Source: Bacteroidota bacterium
Lineage (GTDB): Bacteria > Bacteroidota > Bacteroidia > Bacteroidales > UBA12077
Assembly: GCA_020444275.1 (NCBI GenBank)
Contig: JAHLLG010000004.1
Coordinates: forward strand, 62,001 to 126,000
DNA: 64,000 bases
Reading direction: 5' to 3'
The translations under genes were made by a program, and so were the position numbers. Below the pieces are notes generated by a model. The model did not search any database. It had not been told where the DNA came from and saw only the letters and a list, made by a program, of their open reading frames with translations. Positions 8,767 through 18,990 of the stretch are shown piece by piece (position 1 is the first letter of the stretch; every line of letters starts with the position of its first letter).

Positions 8767-10716
8767 ATGATTGATTATAGTACCGTACAACGAATAATCG
8801 ATACTGCTGAAATTACCGAAGTAGTTCAGGATTTTGTTAATTTAAAAAAACGAGGGGTTAACTATTTAGGTTTATGCCCTTTTCATAACGAAAAAACACC
8901 TTCGTTTACAGTTTCTCCATCAAAAGGAATTTACAAATGTTTTGGATGTGGGAAAGGTGGAAATGCTGTAAACTTCATAATGGAACATGAGCATCTGAGC
9001 TACCCTGAAGCATTAAAATATCTTGCTAAAAAATATAACATTGAGGTTGTTGAGAAGGAATTAACACCTGAGGAGATTAAGGAACAAAATGAACGGGATA
9101 GTTTATTAGTTGTAACAAAATATGCTAATTCTTATTTTCAGGATAAACTTCATAATAATACAGACGGGAGGGCAATAGGTTTAAGCTATTTTAAAGAGCG
9201 TGGCTTTCGCGACGAAGTAATTAAAAAATTTGAGTTAGGGTACAGCCTTGATGTTCGGGATTCATTTACAATTGCTGCCAAGGAGAAAGGATATAAAATT
9301 GAGTTTCTCGAAAAAACAGGTCTTACCATTGTAAAGGATAATGGAGTTTATGATCGGTTCAGAGGACGTGTAATTTTCCCAATTCATAGTCTTTCGGGAA
9401 ATGTGATTGGTTTTGGAGGCCGAATACTAAAGAAAGATGCAAAAGCTGCAAAATATCTCAATTCGCCAGAATCGGATATTTATCATAAAAGCAGAGTGCT
9501 GTATGGAATGTATTTTGCCAAGAAATCGATAACCCAATTAGATAAGTGCTATTTGGTAGAGGGTTACACCGATGTTATTTCTATGCATCAGTCGGGAATA
9601 GAAAACGTGGTCGCATCGTCCGGCACATCATTAACAGTTGAGCAAATCAGGTTAATTAAACGGTTTACACCAAATGTTACCATAATTTATGATGGCGACC
9701 CCGCAGGAATAAAAGCTTCATTGAGAGGTATTGATTTGGTGTTGGAGCAAGGATTAAATGTTAAAGTTCTGTTGTTGCCTGAAGGTGAAGATCCCGATTC
9801 TTTTGCAAAAAGCCATAGCGCCTCAGAACTTGTTGAATTTATTGAAGAAAATGAACAAGATTTTATAACCTTTAAAACCCGCTTGCTTTTTAACGATGCA
9901 AAAAACGATCCTGTAAAACGGGCAAATCTAATTACAGATATTGTTCGCTCAATTGCAGTAATTCCTGAAACTATTGTAAGAACAGTCTACATTAAAGAGT
10001 GCAGCAGTATTCTTAATATTGACGAGAAAGTACTTTACGGTGAGATAAACAAAATTAGAAGAAGAAATTTTGAAAAGGAGTACAAGAGAAATATTTCACC
10101 GGATGAAAATTTTAAAACGGCCTCGCCAACAGTTCCTTCTTTCGTTGATGATGTTTATTCTGAGGCTCAGGAAAAAGAGATCATCCGATTACTGTTACAC
10201 TATGCAGAAAATGTACTGTATACCTATCAGGAGGATAAGTATGATGAGCCGAGAAATGTTAAAGTTTCGGAATACATTATTAGTGAAATACTAAATGATG
10301 ATTTGGAATTTAAAAATCTAATTTACAAGCAGATTTTTCAGGAGTATTTGGATGCACTTAACTCAGACAAAGCGTTAGATGATAAACATTTTATTTATCA
10401 CTCCGATCCCGAAATAAGTAAACTTGCCGCTGATTTGCTGAGTACATCATACACATTAAGTAAGATTTTCAAGAAGGGCGGTGTGCATATCGAGACCGAA
10501 GATATGAAACTAAAACAAATTGTTCCTGAAACCATTATTGCATATAAAAGAAAGATTCTTGAAATTGCACAGAGTCATGTTAAAGAGAAACTCAAGGAGG
10601 CACAAAGTAAAGATACTTCATCAGAAGAATTCAATAAGCTTCAAAAGGAATTTATGCAAATTACTTCAGTTATTAATGCCATTTCAAAAGACAGAGGCTG
10701 GGTTGCTTTTAAATAA
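8767..10716 (+). CDS. dnaG: DNA primase DnaG
   Basis: 649 residues, normal for Bacteroidota primases. The N-terminal CHC2 zinc finger is at about residues 37-65 (CPFHNEKTPSF, then YKCFGCGKGG). The catalytic core has RFRGRVIFPI and a Toprim domain (LVEGYTDVIS near residue 265, IIYDGDPAG near 315). The C-terminal ~200 residues are the DnaB-interacting domain. It synthesises RNA primers at replication forks. It stands alone, divergent from the sirtuin gene. Confidence 0.97.
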   Translation: MIDYSTVQRIIDTAEITEVVQDFVNLKKRGVNYLGLCPFHNEKTPSFTVSPSKGIYKCFGCGKGGNAVNFIMEHEHLSYPEALKYLAKKYNIEVVEKELTPEEIKEQNERDSLLVVTKYANSYFQDKLHNNTDGRAIGLSYFKERGFRDEVIKKFELGYSLDVRDSFTIAAKEKGYKIEFLEKTGLTIVKDNGVYDRFRGRVIFPIHSLSGNVIGFGGRILKKDAKAAKYLNSPESDIYHKSRVLYGMYFAKKSITQLDKCYLVEGYTDVISMHQSGIENVVASSGTSLTVEQIRLIKRFTPNVTIIYDGDPAGIKASLRGIDLVLEQGLNVKVLLLPEGEDPDSFAKSHSASELVEFIEENEQDFITFKTRLLFNDAKNDPVKRANLITDIVRSIAVIPETIVRTVYIKECSSILNIDEKVLYGEINKIRRRNFEKEYKRNISPDENFKTASPTVPSFVDDVYSEAQEKEIIRLLLHYAENVLYTYQEDKYDEPRNVKVSEYIISEILNDDLEFKNLIYKQIFQEYLDALNSDKALDDKHFIYHSDPEISKLAADLLSTSYTLSKIFKKGGVHIETEDMKLKQIVPETIIAYKRKILEIAQSHVKEKLKEAQSKDTSSEEFNKLQKEFMQITSVINAISKDRGWVAFK

Positions 10717-10748
10717 AAATCCGATTAAGCGAACTCAACCGGATCTTT
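10717..10748 (+). terminator. Weak terminator after dnaG
   Basis: AATCCG (10718-10723) can pair with CGGAT (10740-10744), followed by CTTT. The stem is short. Confidence 0.35.
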
Positions 10749-10806
10749 AAGAAAACCAAACTAACTAACCTGCTAATTATTAACTAACCATTATTTCTGT
10801 TTTTTA

Positions 10807-10894
10807 CTTGCTCGAAGTAGGACAGGCTGTGTTATCTTGTTTTTCGGATATGCTTTGAGGAAAGTAATGTTAGAAGAACCTGTCGCTACCCAAG
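10807..10894. ncRNA. Candidate structured RNA of unknown class
   Basis: This 88-nt stretch in the 269-nt gap after dnaG folds into a nested hairpin. CTTG (10807-10810) pairs with CAAG (10891-10894). GTAGGACAGG (10817-10826) pairs with CCTGTC (10879-10884) plus CTAC (10886-10889) with one bulged G. The apex is TGCTTT (10851-10856) with AAAGTA (10861-10866) around a GAGG loop. It is markedly more G+C-rich than its surroundings. It lacks the GGAAGG motif of SRP RNA. Strand is undecided and no promoter was seen. Confidence 0.35.
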
Positions 10895-10985
10895 CATAGT
10901 AATGTTAACTATATATTAATACTCAAAAATAAACAGAATATTGTTTACCAGTTAGTTAACGAAAGTTAAAAGGTGTTTAAATATA

Positions 10986-13900
10986 TTAAGAGGAGTGTCT
11001 TTTTAAAGTAAACTCAATGGTTGTGCCTTTGTTGGGTTCGCTGCTGATTCGTATTTTACCACCATTTCGCTCAACAAATTCTTTACAAAGTATTAGCCCT
11101 AGCCCAGAGCCTTTTTCATTTGATAAACCAGGCGTGGTGTGATGCGTTTCTATTTTGAATAGTTTCTTAAGGTCTTCTTTATTTATGCCAATTCCAGAAT
11201 CTTTTACCGAGTATTTCAAGAAATCACCATCTGTAGAACAGCTTATTATTATTTCCCCATTGTCAGGAGTAAATTTTACCGCATTGGAAAGTAAGTTTCG
11301 AATAATTGTTTTTACCATATTTTCATCGGCAAATACTTCGCATTGATCATTTATATTGTTAATTAAAGAAATATTTTTTGAATCGACTTTTCGTTTAATT
11401 AATTCGATGTTTTCCTTTGTTAGTGTGTCGAGATAAATTTGTTTAGGTTCGTATTTAATTTCGCCCATTTGACTTGAAGACCAGTCTAACAGATTTTCCA
11501 GTAAATTAAAAGTAGTTTGCGATAAACGGTTTAGTTCACCAATAAAATTCTTAGTTTGTTCTTTGTTATATTCTTCAAAATCATTAAAAATCAGATTTGT
11601 TGAACCTGCCAGAGTGCTAATTGGATTCCGGAGATCATGAGCAATAATTCTAAAAAATTTGTTTTTTGTTGCATTACTTTTGGCCAGCTCATCGCGATGC
11701 TTTTCAATTTCCTCTTTTTGTTTGCGTATTTCGTATTCTGCTTGCTTAAGTTTCGTAATATCAGAATCTATTGCTATTAAGTTTATGGTATTATCATCTT
11801 TGTCAACAACGTGTGTTAGTGTGGTTTGTGCCCATATTTCTTTCCCTTGTTTATTTGTGGTTTTGTATTCATATACAATCGATTGTTTGTTTTTCAGGCA
11901 CGATTTTATTGCTTCCTGGATATTTGGATTATCACTTCCTTCAAGAAGGTTAATGTTTTTTTCTTTTACATATTCATCATACGTATATCCGTAAAGCCGG
12001 GTAAAGCCATCATTAACCCACTCCATGTTTCCATCTTTATCGAATATAGCAATGGCATTATCGGTTTCACTGGCAACTTTCGAAAGTTTAATTAACTCAA
12101 CATTGGCCTTTTTCAGTTTTAGTGCCTGGTTGGTAATTTCCCATTTTTGTTTTTCTAATTCTTCGTTCTTTGCACTTATCCTTTCGTTCGCATCTTTTAA
12201 ATGTTCTGCTTGTACCAGAATTTCCTCTTTTTGCATTAATATTTCCTGGGTACGTTCAATTACAATTTTCTCAAGTTTATCTTTTTCTTTTATTAAACGA
12301 TAAGTATACAAACGAACAATAATAATAATTAGAATGATACCCAGAATTATATAACCTAATACTGCAGCAAACGTTCTGTACCATGGTGCAAGTATAGTAA
12401 ATCTGAATTCGGTTACCGGACTTTCAATTTGATATTGAGTTTTAGCTTTTACTTTAAAAATGTAATCTCCTTCGCGGAGGTTGGTGTATTCTTTTTTAGT
12501 TTCTTTAGTCCAGGGCGACCATGTTTCATCGTTTCCTTCAAGAAAAAAGCTGTATTCATTTTGATCTTCGTCGTCGTAATAAGGCAGTGTATAATGAAAT
12601 GTAAGAGAGTTGTCTTTAAACTCAAGTATATTATCCAAATCAATAATCTGATCGGTAATAATTTGATTCTTAAAAATAGAATGATTTGCATGTTCTGTTT
12701 TTAGATAATTTGTTCCACCAAAAATAAGCGAATCGCCTGAAAGTACTTTTCTAACCAGTGGTGGTTTTAAGTGAAAATAATCTTTTAAAAGTTTGGCAGA
12801 ATACCTGAAAATGCCTTTGCTGGTTCCAAACCATCGCATGCTATCGGCATATGTGGTAACATAAAATGGCGAAATACGTGTATCAGAAAATTTGTACCAG
12901 CATAAAGTATCTACATCTTGTATTGATGAATCTCCATTCTCTTCCTGGAAAATGAACAAGGCAAAGCTATCGGTTTCTGCGATATACTCATAATCTTCTG
13001 TATAGCTAGAGAAAAGTAATTTGTTATTATACTCTGATATGCTAACAATGTTTTCAGAAGGCAAACCATCCTGAGTATCAAAAAAAGTAATTTTGAAATC
13101 TTTACTTAATGGGTTTTCTATCTTATATATTCCTTTATAAATAGCATTGACCCATAAGTTACCCTCTGTGTCTTCAATAATCTCTTTTATTTTATCGGTA
13201 ATACCATAAGGCATTCCCATATCGGTCCATTGTTTGTTGTTATAATCTAAAAGAGCAATTCCGGTAGATAATGAAAGAAATAATTTTGTTGGATCTTTTT
13301 TATATTGGTAAATATCAAATATACCGCGATAATTGCTAATTTGTTTTGATCTGTTTTCTGTTATTTCATGTATTCCTGTGCTTGTTGATGTAAGAAGTTT
13401 AAGATGTTCAGATGATGGATGAAAATATTTATCACGATTATTTATTTTATGATATGTCTTCTCAAAGTTAACGTCTGGTTTGATGAAATATAAAAAGCCC
13501 CAAGATTGCTCAAATTTCCCTTCTACTTCTTTAAAGTTATTAACGGCATAGTATTCTTTACTTTTTTTCTTGTTCATGCAGTAAATACCCGAAAGCGTCG
13601 AGATATAGAAGTAATCATCTAGAGAAGCTACATCTGATATCGCTCCGTTTATTCCAATATTATCGTTCCAGAATCTGAAAGGAGATAATATATCAACCCT
13701 GCAAATCCCATTGGACAGAGCCATCCATAATGCCTGACCTTCTTCATAGTATAAATATTGAGCACTACTTACTATTCCTGTAGTTTTTTCATCTATTACA
13801 TCAACTACATTCCATTCTGAATTAACTAAAAGTACAGCTCCTTCAATTGAGCTGAATGCAAATAAATTTTTGTTAATCTTAATGCCATGATAAAATGTAT

Positions 13901-14618
13901 TCTGTAAAAAGTAATTGTTTAACCTCTTTGCATTTGCTGATAATTGGGAAAAAGGAGTAATTAAAGCATTATCTTTGTCATACAGAAATAAACCCTGTGT
14001 ACGTGTGCAAATCAATAGTGTGTTTCCCAGATCACATATGGAGTGGATTCTTTTATCTGCAAAAAAGTTGCCTCGCTCAATTAAAACAAGAGAATCTTCT
14101 ACAAGCTTTAACAAGCCATTGCCAATTTCCTGAACGTAGAATTCATTGTCCAGTTTAAAACTTAGATAAAACCGTTCATGTGTTTTCTCCCAGTAGTCGA
14201 ATTGCTTATCTTTAAAACGGAAAATGTAGTTGTCTGTTAAAAAATAGACATCGTCGTTGATAATATGGGATTCCCAAATATCTCCAAAGTTTCTGTAATT
14301 TGAATCAATTAAGTGAGTTAACGATTGATAAGCTAAAATGCCGGTGTCATTTGGCACAAGTATCCCAATCTCCTCGTAGGCTCCAATAAAAATCTGATTG
14401 CTGGAGTCAATACTAATTGCCCTTACTGCAGAATTATTTGGCACATTGATTTCTCGAAATTCATTGCCATCGTATTCTAACAGGCTGCCCGAGTTGCCAA
14501 AATAAAAGACACCACGATTATCTTTTGCTATAACCCAGTTTTGAAAAGCTGCATTGTATTGTTCAGGAGAGTAATATTGTGAAAAGAGTAATCCTTTCTC
14601 TTGCGACACTAATACCAA
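10986..14618 (-). CDS. Two-component propeller sensor histidine kinase with PAS domain
   Basis: 1210 residues from a TTG start. The N-terminal ~650 residues are two-component-regulator beta-propeller repeats (for example FYFGNSGSLLEYDG, LWVNAIYKGIYKI). A Y_Y_Y domain follows, then one transmembrane helix, a coiled coil, a PAS domain (IAIFDKDGNMEWVNDGF), HisKA (FRIIAHDLRNPI) and HATPase (NLLSNAVKFTP, DSGIGI, GSGLGL). There is no receiver or DNA-binding domain, so unlike classical hybrid systems it needs a separate regulator. The TTG start truncates the signal peptide: the frame stays open to about 14679 and encodes KHITLLILIVSNSLVLVS, but offers only CTG (14672) or ATC there. The true start is probably one of these. 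Confidence 0.85.
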   Translation of the reverse strand: MVLVSQEKGLLFSQYYSPEQYNAAFQNWVIAKDNRGVFYFGNSGSLLEYDGNEFREINVPNNSAVRAISIDSSNQIFIGAYEEIGILVPNDTGILAYQSLTHLIDSNYRNFGDIWESHIINDDVYFLTDNYIFRFKDKQFDYWEKTHERFYLSFKLDNEFYVQEIGNGLLKLVEDSLVLIERGNFFADKRIHSICDLGNTLLICTRTQGLFLYDKDNALITPFSQLSANAKRLNNYFLQNTFYHGIKINKNLFAFSSIEGAVLLVNSEWNVVDVIDEKTTGIVSSAQYLYYEEGQALWMALSNGICRVDILSPFRFWNDNIGINGAISDVASLDDYFYISTLSGIYCMNKKKSKEYYAVNNFKEVEGKFEQSWGFLYFIKPDVNFEKTYHKINNRDKYFHPSSEHLKLLTSTSTGIHEITENRSKQISNYRGIFDIYQYKKDPTKLFLSLSTGIALLDYNNKQWTDMGMPYGITDKIKEIIEDTEGNLWVNAIYKGIYKIENPLSKDFKITFFDTQDGLPSENIVSISEYNNKLLFSSYTEDYEYIAETDSFALFIFQEENGDSSIQDVDTLCWYKFSDTRISPFYVTTYADSMRWFGTSKGIFRYSAKLLKDYFHLKPPLVRKVLSGDSLIFGGTNYLKTEHANHSIFKNQIITDQIIDLDNILEFKDNSLTFHYTLPYYDDEDQNEYSFFLEGNDETWSPWTKETKKEYTNLREGDYIFKVKAKTQYQIESPVTEFRFTILAPWYRTFAAVLGYIILGIILIIIIVRLYTYRLIKEKDKLEKIVIERTQEILMQKEEILVQAEHLKDANERISAKNEELEKQKWEITNQALKLKKANVELIKLSKVASETDNAIAIFDKDGNMEWVNDGFTRLYGYTYDEYVKEKNINLLEGSDNPNIQEAIKSCLKNKQSIVYEYKTTNKQGKEIWAQTTLTHVVDKDDNTINLIAIDSDITKLKQAEYEIRKQKEEIEKHRDELAKSNATKNKFFRIIAHDLRNPISTLAGSTNLIFNDFEEYNKEQTKNFIGELNRLSQTTFNLLENLLDWSSSQMGEIKYEPKQIYLDTLTKENIELIKRKVDSKNISLINNINDQCEVFADENMVKTIIRNLLSNAVKFTPDNGEIIISCSTDGDFLKYSVKDSGIGINKEDLKKLFKIETHHTTPGLSNEKGSGLGLILCKEFVERNGGKIRISSEPNKGTTIEFTLKRHSS

Positions 14619-14674
14619 AGAGTTAGAAACAATTAATATCAGAAGCGTAATATGTTTAGTTACTGTTTTCAGGA

Positions 14675-15388
14675 TTAACTACTTTTTAAGTGATTTAGCT
14701 TTTCTAATTCTTCAATTACATCTTCTTTATACTTTCTTCCTATTGGTAATTCTGTATTTCCAATATCAATTCCGGATAAACTATAAGCATCAATTTTATC
14801 GGTTGAAACAATAAATGAGCGATGTATTCTTATAAATTTTTTATTTTCTAAAATGGTTTCGAAATAATTTAGTTGTTGTTTCGTAACAACTGTTTTGCAT
14901 GTTGTTACTACTTTTACGTAATCCTTTATACTCTCAATGTAAAGTATATTCTTAAAATATACTTTAACCATTTTTTTGTTTTCCTTTAAGTATAAATACT
15001 CATCTGATACTTTTTTACTATTTTCAGCTGGGTTAAGCTTTTCATACACACGATTAACCGACTTTAGCAGTCTTTCAAACGTTATAGGTTTTAAAATATA
15101 GTCTTCAACATTAAGATCAAAACCATCAATTGCATAATTTTTATTTGCTGTAGTAAATATAACAGAAGGAATTGCTGGTAAGCTTTTCAAAAAATCAACA
15201 CCCGAAATGTTAGGCATTTCAATGTCTAAGAATATAAGATCGACAGAGTTTTGCTTTAAAAATTCATACACAGGAATTGCACTATCGAATTTGCCAATGA
15301 TTTCGATATACGGAATCTTTTTCAAATAACCTTCTAGTATAGTTATAGCTAATGGTTCATCATCGACTATAACACATTTTAGGTTCAT
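14675..15388 (-). CDS. LytTR family response regulator
   Basis: 237 residues. The N-terminal receiver domain has acidic residues in VIVDDEPLA, the phosphorylated Asp in LIFLDIEMPN, and the Lys in YILKPITFERLL. The C-terminal LytTR DNA-binding domain (about residues 130-230) shows ILYIESIKDYVKV and FIRIHRSFIVS. LytTR regulators bind direct repeats upstream of targets. Its stop lies at the presumed start of the propeller kinase, so the two are likely translated together and form a pair. Confidence 0.9.
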   Translation of the reverse strand: MNLKCVIVDDEPLAITILEGYLKKIPYIEIIGKFDSAIPVYEFLKQNSVDLIFLDIEMPNISGVDFLKSLPAIPSVIFTTANKNYAIDGFDLNVEDYILKPITFERLLKSVNRVYEKLNPAENSKKVSDEYLYLKENKKMVKVYFKNILYIESIKDYVKVVTTCKTVVTKQQLNYFETILENKKFIRIHRSFIVSTDKIDAYSLSGIDIGNTELPIGRKYKEDVIEELEKLNHLKSS

Positions 15389-15536
15389 AAGGCATTAATA
15401 ATTAGACGGTTAGGTTAGTGTCCCAATTTGAATTAACGAGCAATTTATAAATTATTTTTAAAAAACAATAAACAAATGCAATAAAATTTTTGAATTATCT
15501 GAGCAAATTGCTTTTTAGGGGTAGAAACCAGCTATA

Positions 15537-15544
15537 TATCTTTG
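15537..15544 (+). promoter_or_regulatory. -7 element for the C1 protease gene
   Basis: TATCTTTG matches TAnnTTTG. It predicts a start of transcription near 15549 and a leader of about 58 nt. The -33 region about 20 nt upstream (TTTTTAG) matches poorly. Confidence 0.45.
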
Positions 15545-15606
15545 TTTAAAAAATATATAAGATAATTAAACTAACTTATTACGAATTAAACCTTAAATTA
15601 CATACT

Positions 15607-18600
15607 ATGAAAAAATTTACTCTAATTACTTTAATCTTAATGCTTTTGGTGAGCTTTGGTGTTTTAGCTCAGAAGGGTTATGTGAACCCCGCAGCCAAGT
15701 ATTGCGAAATGCTTGGCTATCGCTATGAGATTTCTTCTGCAAAGGCTGGTGGAGATGTCGGTATGGTGCATTTACCCGATGGTCGTATTGTTAATGCCTG
15801 GGATTTTTACAAAGGAAAAGTAGCAACAGAATATTCTTATGCTGCTCAACTTGGTTTTGATGTGGAAATAGAGGTCGTTAAAGAGAATGGATATACTGTT
15901 GAAAGACCTGTTTGTGTTCGTTCAAACAAAGGAATTGAAGAACGAATTCCTCTTTTAGAACTTATGAAATTAAATGGAGACGAACTTATTTCTGTAGTAA
16001 AAACTCCAGCTCCGGCGTACAGAGAAAATGCAACCGTAGAGCCTAGTTTTGAAACTGCAAAAAGTCTTCCTTCCGAGTTCGACTGGAGAAACTATAATGG
16101 ACACACCTATATAGGTGAAGCACGCGATCAGGGAAGTTGCGGATCATGTTATTCTTTTGGAGCAGCTGCTGCTGCAGAAGGTGCATATAATTTTGCAACA
16201 GGAAGTTATGATGGTAACGTGGCAGATTTTTCTGAAGCATATATCGCTTTTTGTATTAGCGAAGCTTCTCCATATAGTAGTCATTTCGACGGTTGTAATG
16301 GAGCCGACTATGAATACTACGAATTAGAAGCTTTAACTGATCCGGATTGGGGTGCTATTCCTGAATCATACTTTCCGTACACAGATGCAAACAACGTGTC
16401 TTGTCCTTCAACTACATTAAATGCTCCTAAAACAGTTTTTCAATCTTGGCATAGAGTTCCAAGTACCGATGTGGATGCCATAAAAACAGCTATTATGACC
16501 TACGGCGTGGTTGATGCTGCAGTTTATGTTACCAACGACTGGTACGATTATACCGGAGGTGTATATACAGCAAATACCGGCTCTTGTAGCAATGGTGCTT
16601 ACACCACAACAAACCATGCTATTTCATTGGTTGGATGGGGAACAGATGCAACATATGGTGATTACTGGATTTTGAGAAACTCCTGGGGAACAAGTTGGGG
16701 TGAAAATGGTTATATGAAAATAGCCGTTAATTCTGCAGCAGTTGACTGTGCTGTATGTTATATGGTTTATGAAAATATTCCTCAACCACCGGTTGCCGAC
16801 TTTAGTGCAGACGAAACTACCATTCTTGCAGGTGCTACAGTTAATTTTACAGATAACTCTGCAAATAATCCAACTTCATGGTCATGGACATTTGAAGGTG
16901 GAACACCTTCTGCCAGCACTGCACAGAACCCTTCTGTAACGTATAATTCATTAGGTACTTATAACGTTTCCTTAACTGCTACCAATGCTGAAGGAACAGA
17001 TACCGAAACAAAGACAGCTTATATTAACGTTGTTGATGAAATAATTAATTATTGTGAATCTGCCGGTAATGATTATTCGTATGAGTGGATTGCCGGAGTT
17101 CAGGTTGGTGATTTCTTAAATACTTCAGGCGCCTCGGGATATAGTGATTTTACAAATTTAACAGCAGACTTAACAGCTGGTGAAACATATAATATTACAT
17201 TAACCCCAGACTTTAGTGGATCAACCTATGATGAGTACTGGAAAATATGGATTGACCTTAACCGCGATGGCGATTTTGATGATGTTGGTGAAAATGTTTT
17301 TGATCAGGGAGGAATGAGTAAATCAACTGTAACAGGAACAATTACTATTCCTGCAGGAACAGCTTCAACAACAACTCGAATGAGAGTTACTATGAAATAT
17401 AATGGTGAACCTTCGGCTTGTGAAACTACATTCAGTTATGGCGAGGTTGAAGACTATATGGTTTATATTGGTGGAGGTGATAACGAAGCTCCTGCTGCTC
17501 CAGCAAATTTAATAGATGCTAATATTACCATGACATCAGTTGATTTGAGTTGGGATGCTGCAACCGACAATGTTGGTGTAACCGGGTATCAGGTTTACCA
17601 GAATGGTTCTTTAATTGCAACAACTTCAAACACATACTACAATGTAACCGGATTAAATTCTGGTACATCATATACATACTATGTTATTGCAGAGGATGCT
17701 GCTGGTAACGAATCTGCTCAAAGTAATACGATAAATATTACTACTTTGACTGATACGGAAGCACCAACTGCACCAACAGGAGTAGCAAGTTCAGGAATTG
17801 GTCAAACCGGTTTTACATTATCATGGAATGCTTCTTCAGATAATGTTGGTGTAGAAATATATAATGTTTATCAAGATGGAGCATATTTGAATAGTACATC
17901 AAGTACTTCATTGTTTATTTCGGGATTATATCCTGCAACTACTTATACATATTATGTAACTGCTGAAGATGCTGCTGGTAATGTTTCTGGTGCAAGCACA
18001 TCAATTGATGTTACGACAACTGATGAAGTTATCGTTATTGAATATTGTGATCTATACGGCAGTAGTGATAGATTTGAATGGATCGATGTATTTGGATTGA
18101 ATGATTTATACAATACTTCAGCTGGTGATGGTGGATATGGAGACTATACTCATTTATCCGCTAATGTTGCACAAGGTACAAGTTATACTGCTACCGTAAG
18201 TGCCGGGTACAAAAGAAGAACATATACTGAGTACTGGAATGTATGGATCGACTTCAATATCGATGGTGATTTTACAAGTGATGAAATCATACTGCAAGGT
18301 ACTGTTTCAGATGGTTCGATTTATACTTCTACAGTCGATATTCCATCAACTGCAATAATTGGTCAGACCAGAATGCGCGTAGCTATGTCGGATGGAGGTT
18401 ACCCTTCTTCCTGCGGTTCGTTTAGGTATGGTGAAGTTGAAGATTATTCCGTGAATATTTCAGCTAAATCTACTGTTGCAGAAAAAATGGTTACTGGTGG
18501 TAAGACATTAGGCAATGATACATTCGATAATATTAGAATTTATCCAAATCCTGTGAAAGATATCTTAACCATCGAAATTCCATTTGAACAAAGTACTATA

Positions 18601-18750
18601 AAAATTTACAGTGTTACTGGTGCAATGGTAAAACAAGTAGTATTAAATGGAGAAAAAATTATTGATGTTTCCGAATTATCGGACGGATTATACATTATTT
18701 CTGTTGAAGATGAAAAAGGTCCTATTACTGAAACATTTATAAAACAATAA
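15607..18750 (+). CDS. Secreted C1 (papain-like) cysteine protease, multidomain, T9SS-sorted
   Basis: 1047 residues. After a signal peptide (cleavage near VLAQ) comes a DUF333-like segment (NPAAKYCEMLG, HLPDGRIVNAW). The papain domain spans about residues 155-395 with GSCGSC (catalytic Cys181), NHAISLVGWG (His337) and RNSWGTSWG (Asn358). Then follow a PKD domain (~405-480), a GEVED domain (~485-620), two fibronectin type III domains (~635-810), a second GEVED domain (~820-955) and a T9SS sorting domain (IYPNPVKDILTI). It is a predicted extracellular protease. The accessory domains probably bind substrate or cell-surface material. Confidence 0.92.
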   Translation: MKKFTLITLILMLLVSFGVLAQKGYVNPAAKYCEMLGYRYEISSAKAGGDVGMVHLPDGRIVNAWDFYKGKVATEYSYAAQLGFDVEIEVVKENGYTVERPVCVRSNKGIEERIPLLELMKLNGDELISVVKTPAPAYRENATVEPSFETAKSLPSEFDWRNYNGHTYIGEARDQGSCGSCYSFGAAAAAEGAYNFATGSYDGNVADFSEAYIAFCISEASPYSSHFDGCNGADYEYYELEALTDPDWGAIPESYFPYTDANNVSCPSTTLNAPKTVFQSWHRVPSTDVDAIKTAIMTYGVVDAAVYVTNDWYDYTGGVYTANTGSCSNGAYTTTNHAISLVGWGTDATYGDYWILRNSWGTSWGENGYMKIAVNSAAVDCAVCYMVYENIPQPPVADFSADETTILAGATVNFTDNSANNPTSWSWTFEGGTPSASTAQNPSVTYNSLGTYNVSLTATNAEGTDTETKTAYINVVDEIINYCESAGNDYSYEWIAGVQVGDFLNTSGASGYSDFTNLTADLTAGETYNITLTPDFSGSTYDEYWKIWIDLNRDGDFDDVGENVFDQGGMSKSTVTGTITIPAGTASTTTRMRVTMKYNGEPSACETTFSYGEVEDYMVYIGGGDNEAPAAPANLIDANITMTSVDLSWDAATDNVGVTGYQVYQNGSLIATTSNTYYNVTGLNSGTSYTYYVIAEDAAGNESAQSNTINITTLTDTEAPTAPTGVASSGIGQTGFTLSWNASSDNVGVEIYNVYQDGAYLNSTSSTSLFISGLYPATTYTYYVTAEDAAGNVSGASTSIDVTTTDEVIVIEYCDLYGSSDRFEWIDVFGLNDLYNTSAGDGGYGDYTHLSANVAQGTSYTATVSAGYKRRTYTEYWNVWIDFNIDGDFTSDEIILQGTVSDGSIYTSTVDIPSTAIIGQTRMRVAMSDGGYPSSCGSFRYGEVEDYSVNISAKSTVAEKMVTGGKTLGNDTFDNIRIYPNPVKDILTIEIPFEQSTIKIYSVTGAMVKQVVLNGEKIIDVSELSDGLYIISVEDEKGPITETFIKQ

Positions 18751-18770
18751 AATATAAACTTTGTCAAACT

Positions 18771-18802
18771 AAAAAGAGTGTCTCGTTCGGACACTCTTTT
18801 TT
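18771..18802 (+). terminator. Intrinsic terminator after the C1 protease
   Basis: GAGTGTC (18776-18782) pairs with GACACTC (18790-18796), flanked by A5 and T6 runs. Confidence 0.9.
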
Positions 18803-18990
18803 AATTTTTCTTTAGTTTTTGCTTTTTGGAGGTAGATAATTGTCGTTTGTCTACAAAGAAAAAATAATCCAAACAGGTTTACTATTTTCGAATTGTTAAT
18901 TTCATGGTTGTTCAAAATATTGTATACGATAGGCCCCTTTGGTCTAACACTCAATTAAACCTAAACACTCTAATTTATTAGTTTTAACCC

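Noticed and set aside
10807-10894. SRP RNA, RNase P RNA or tmRNA after dnaG
   Set aside because: The GGAAGG loop of SRP RNA is absent; GAGGAAAGT resembles part of RNase P RNA, but the region is far too short and lacks other conserved parts.
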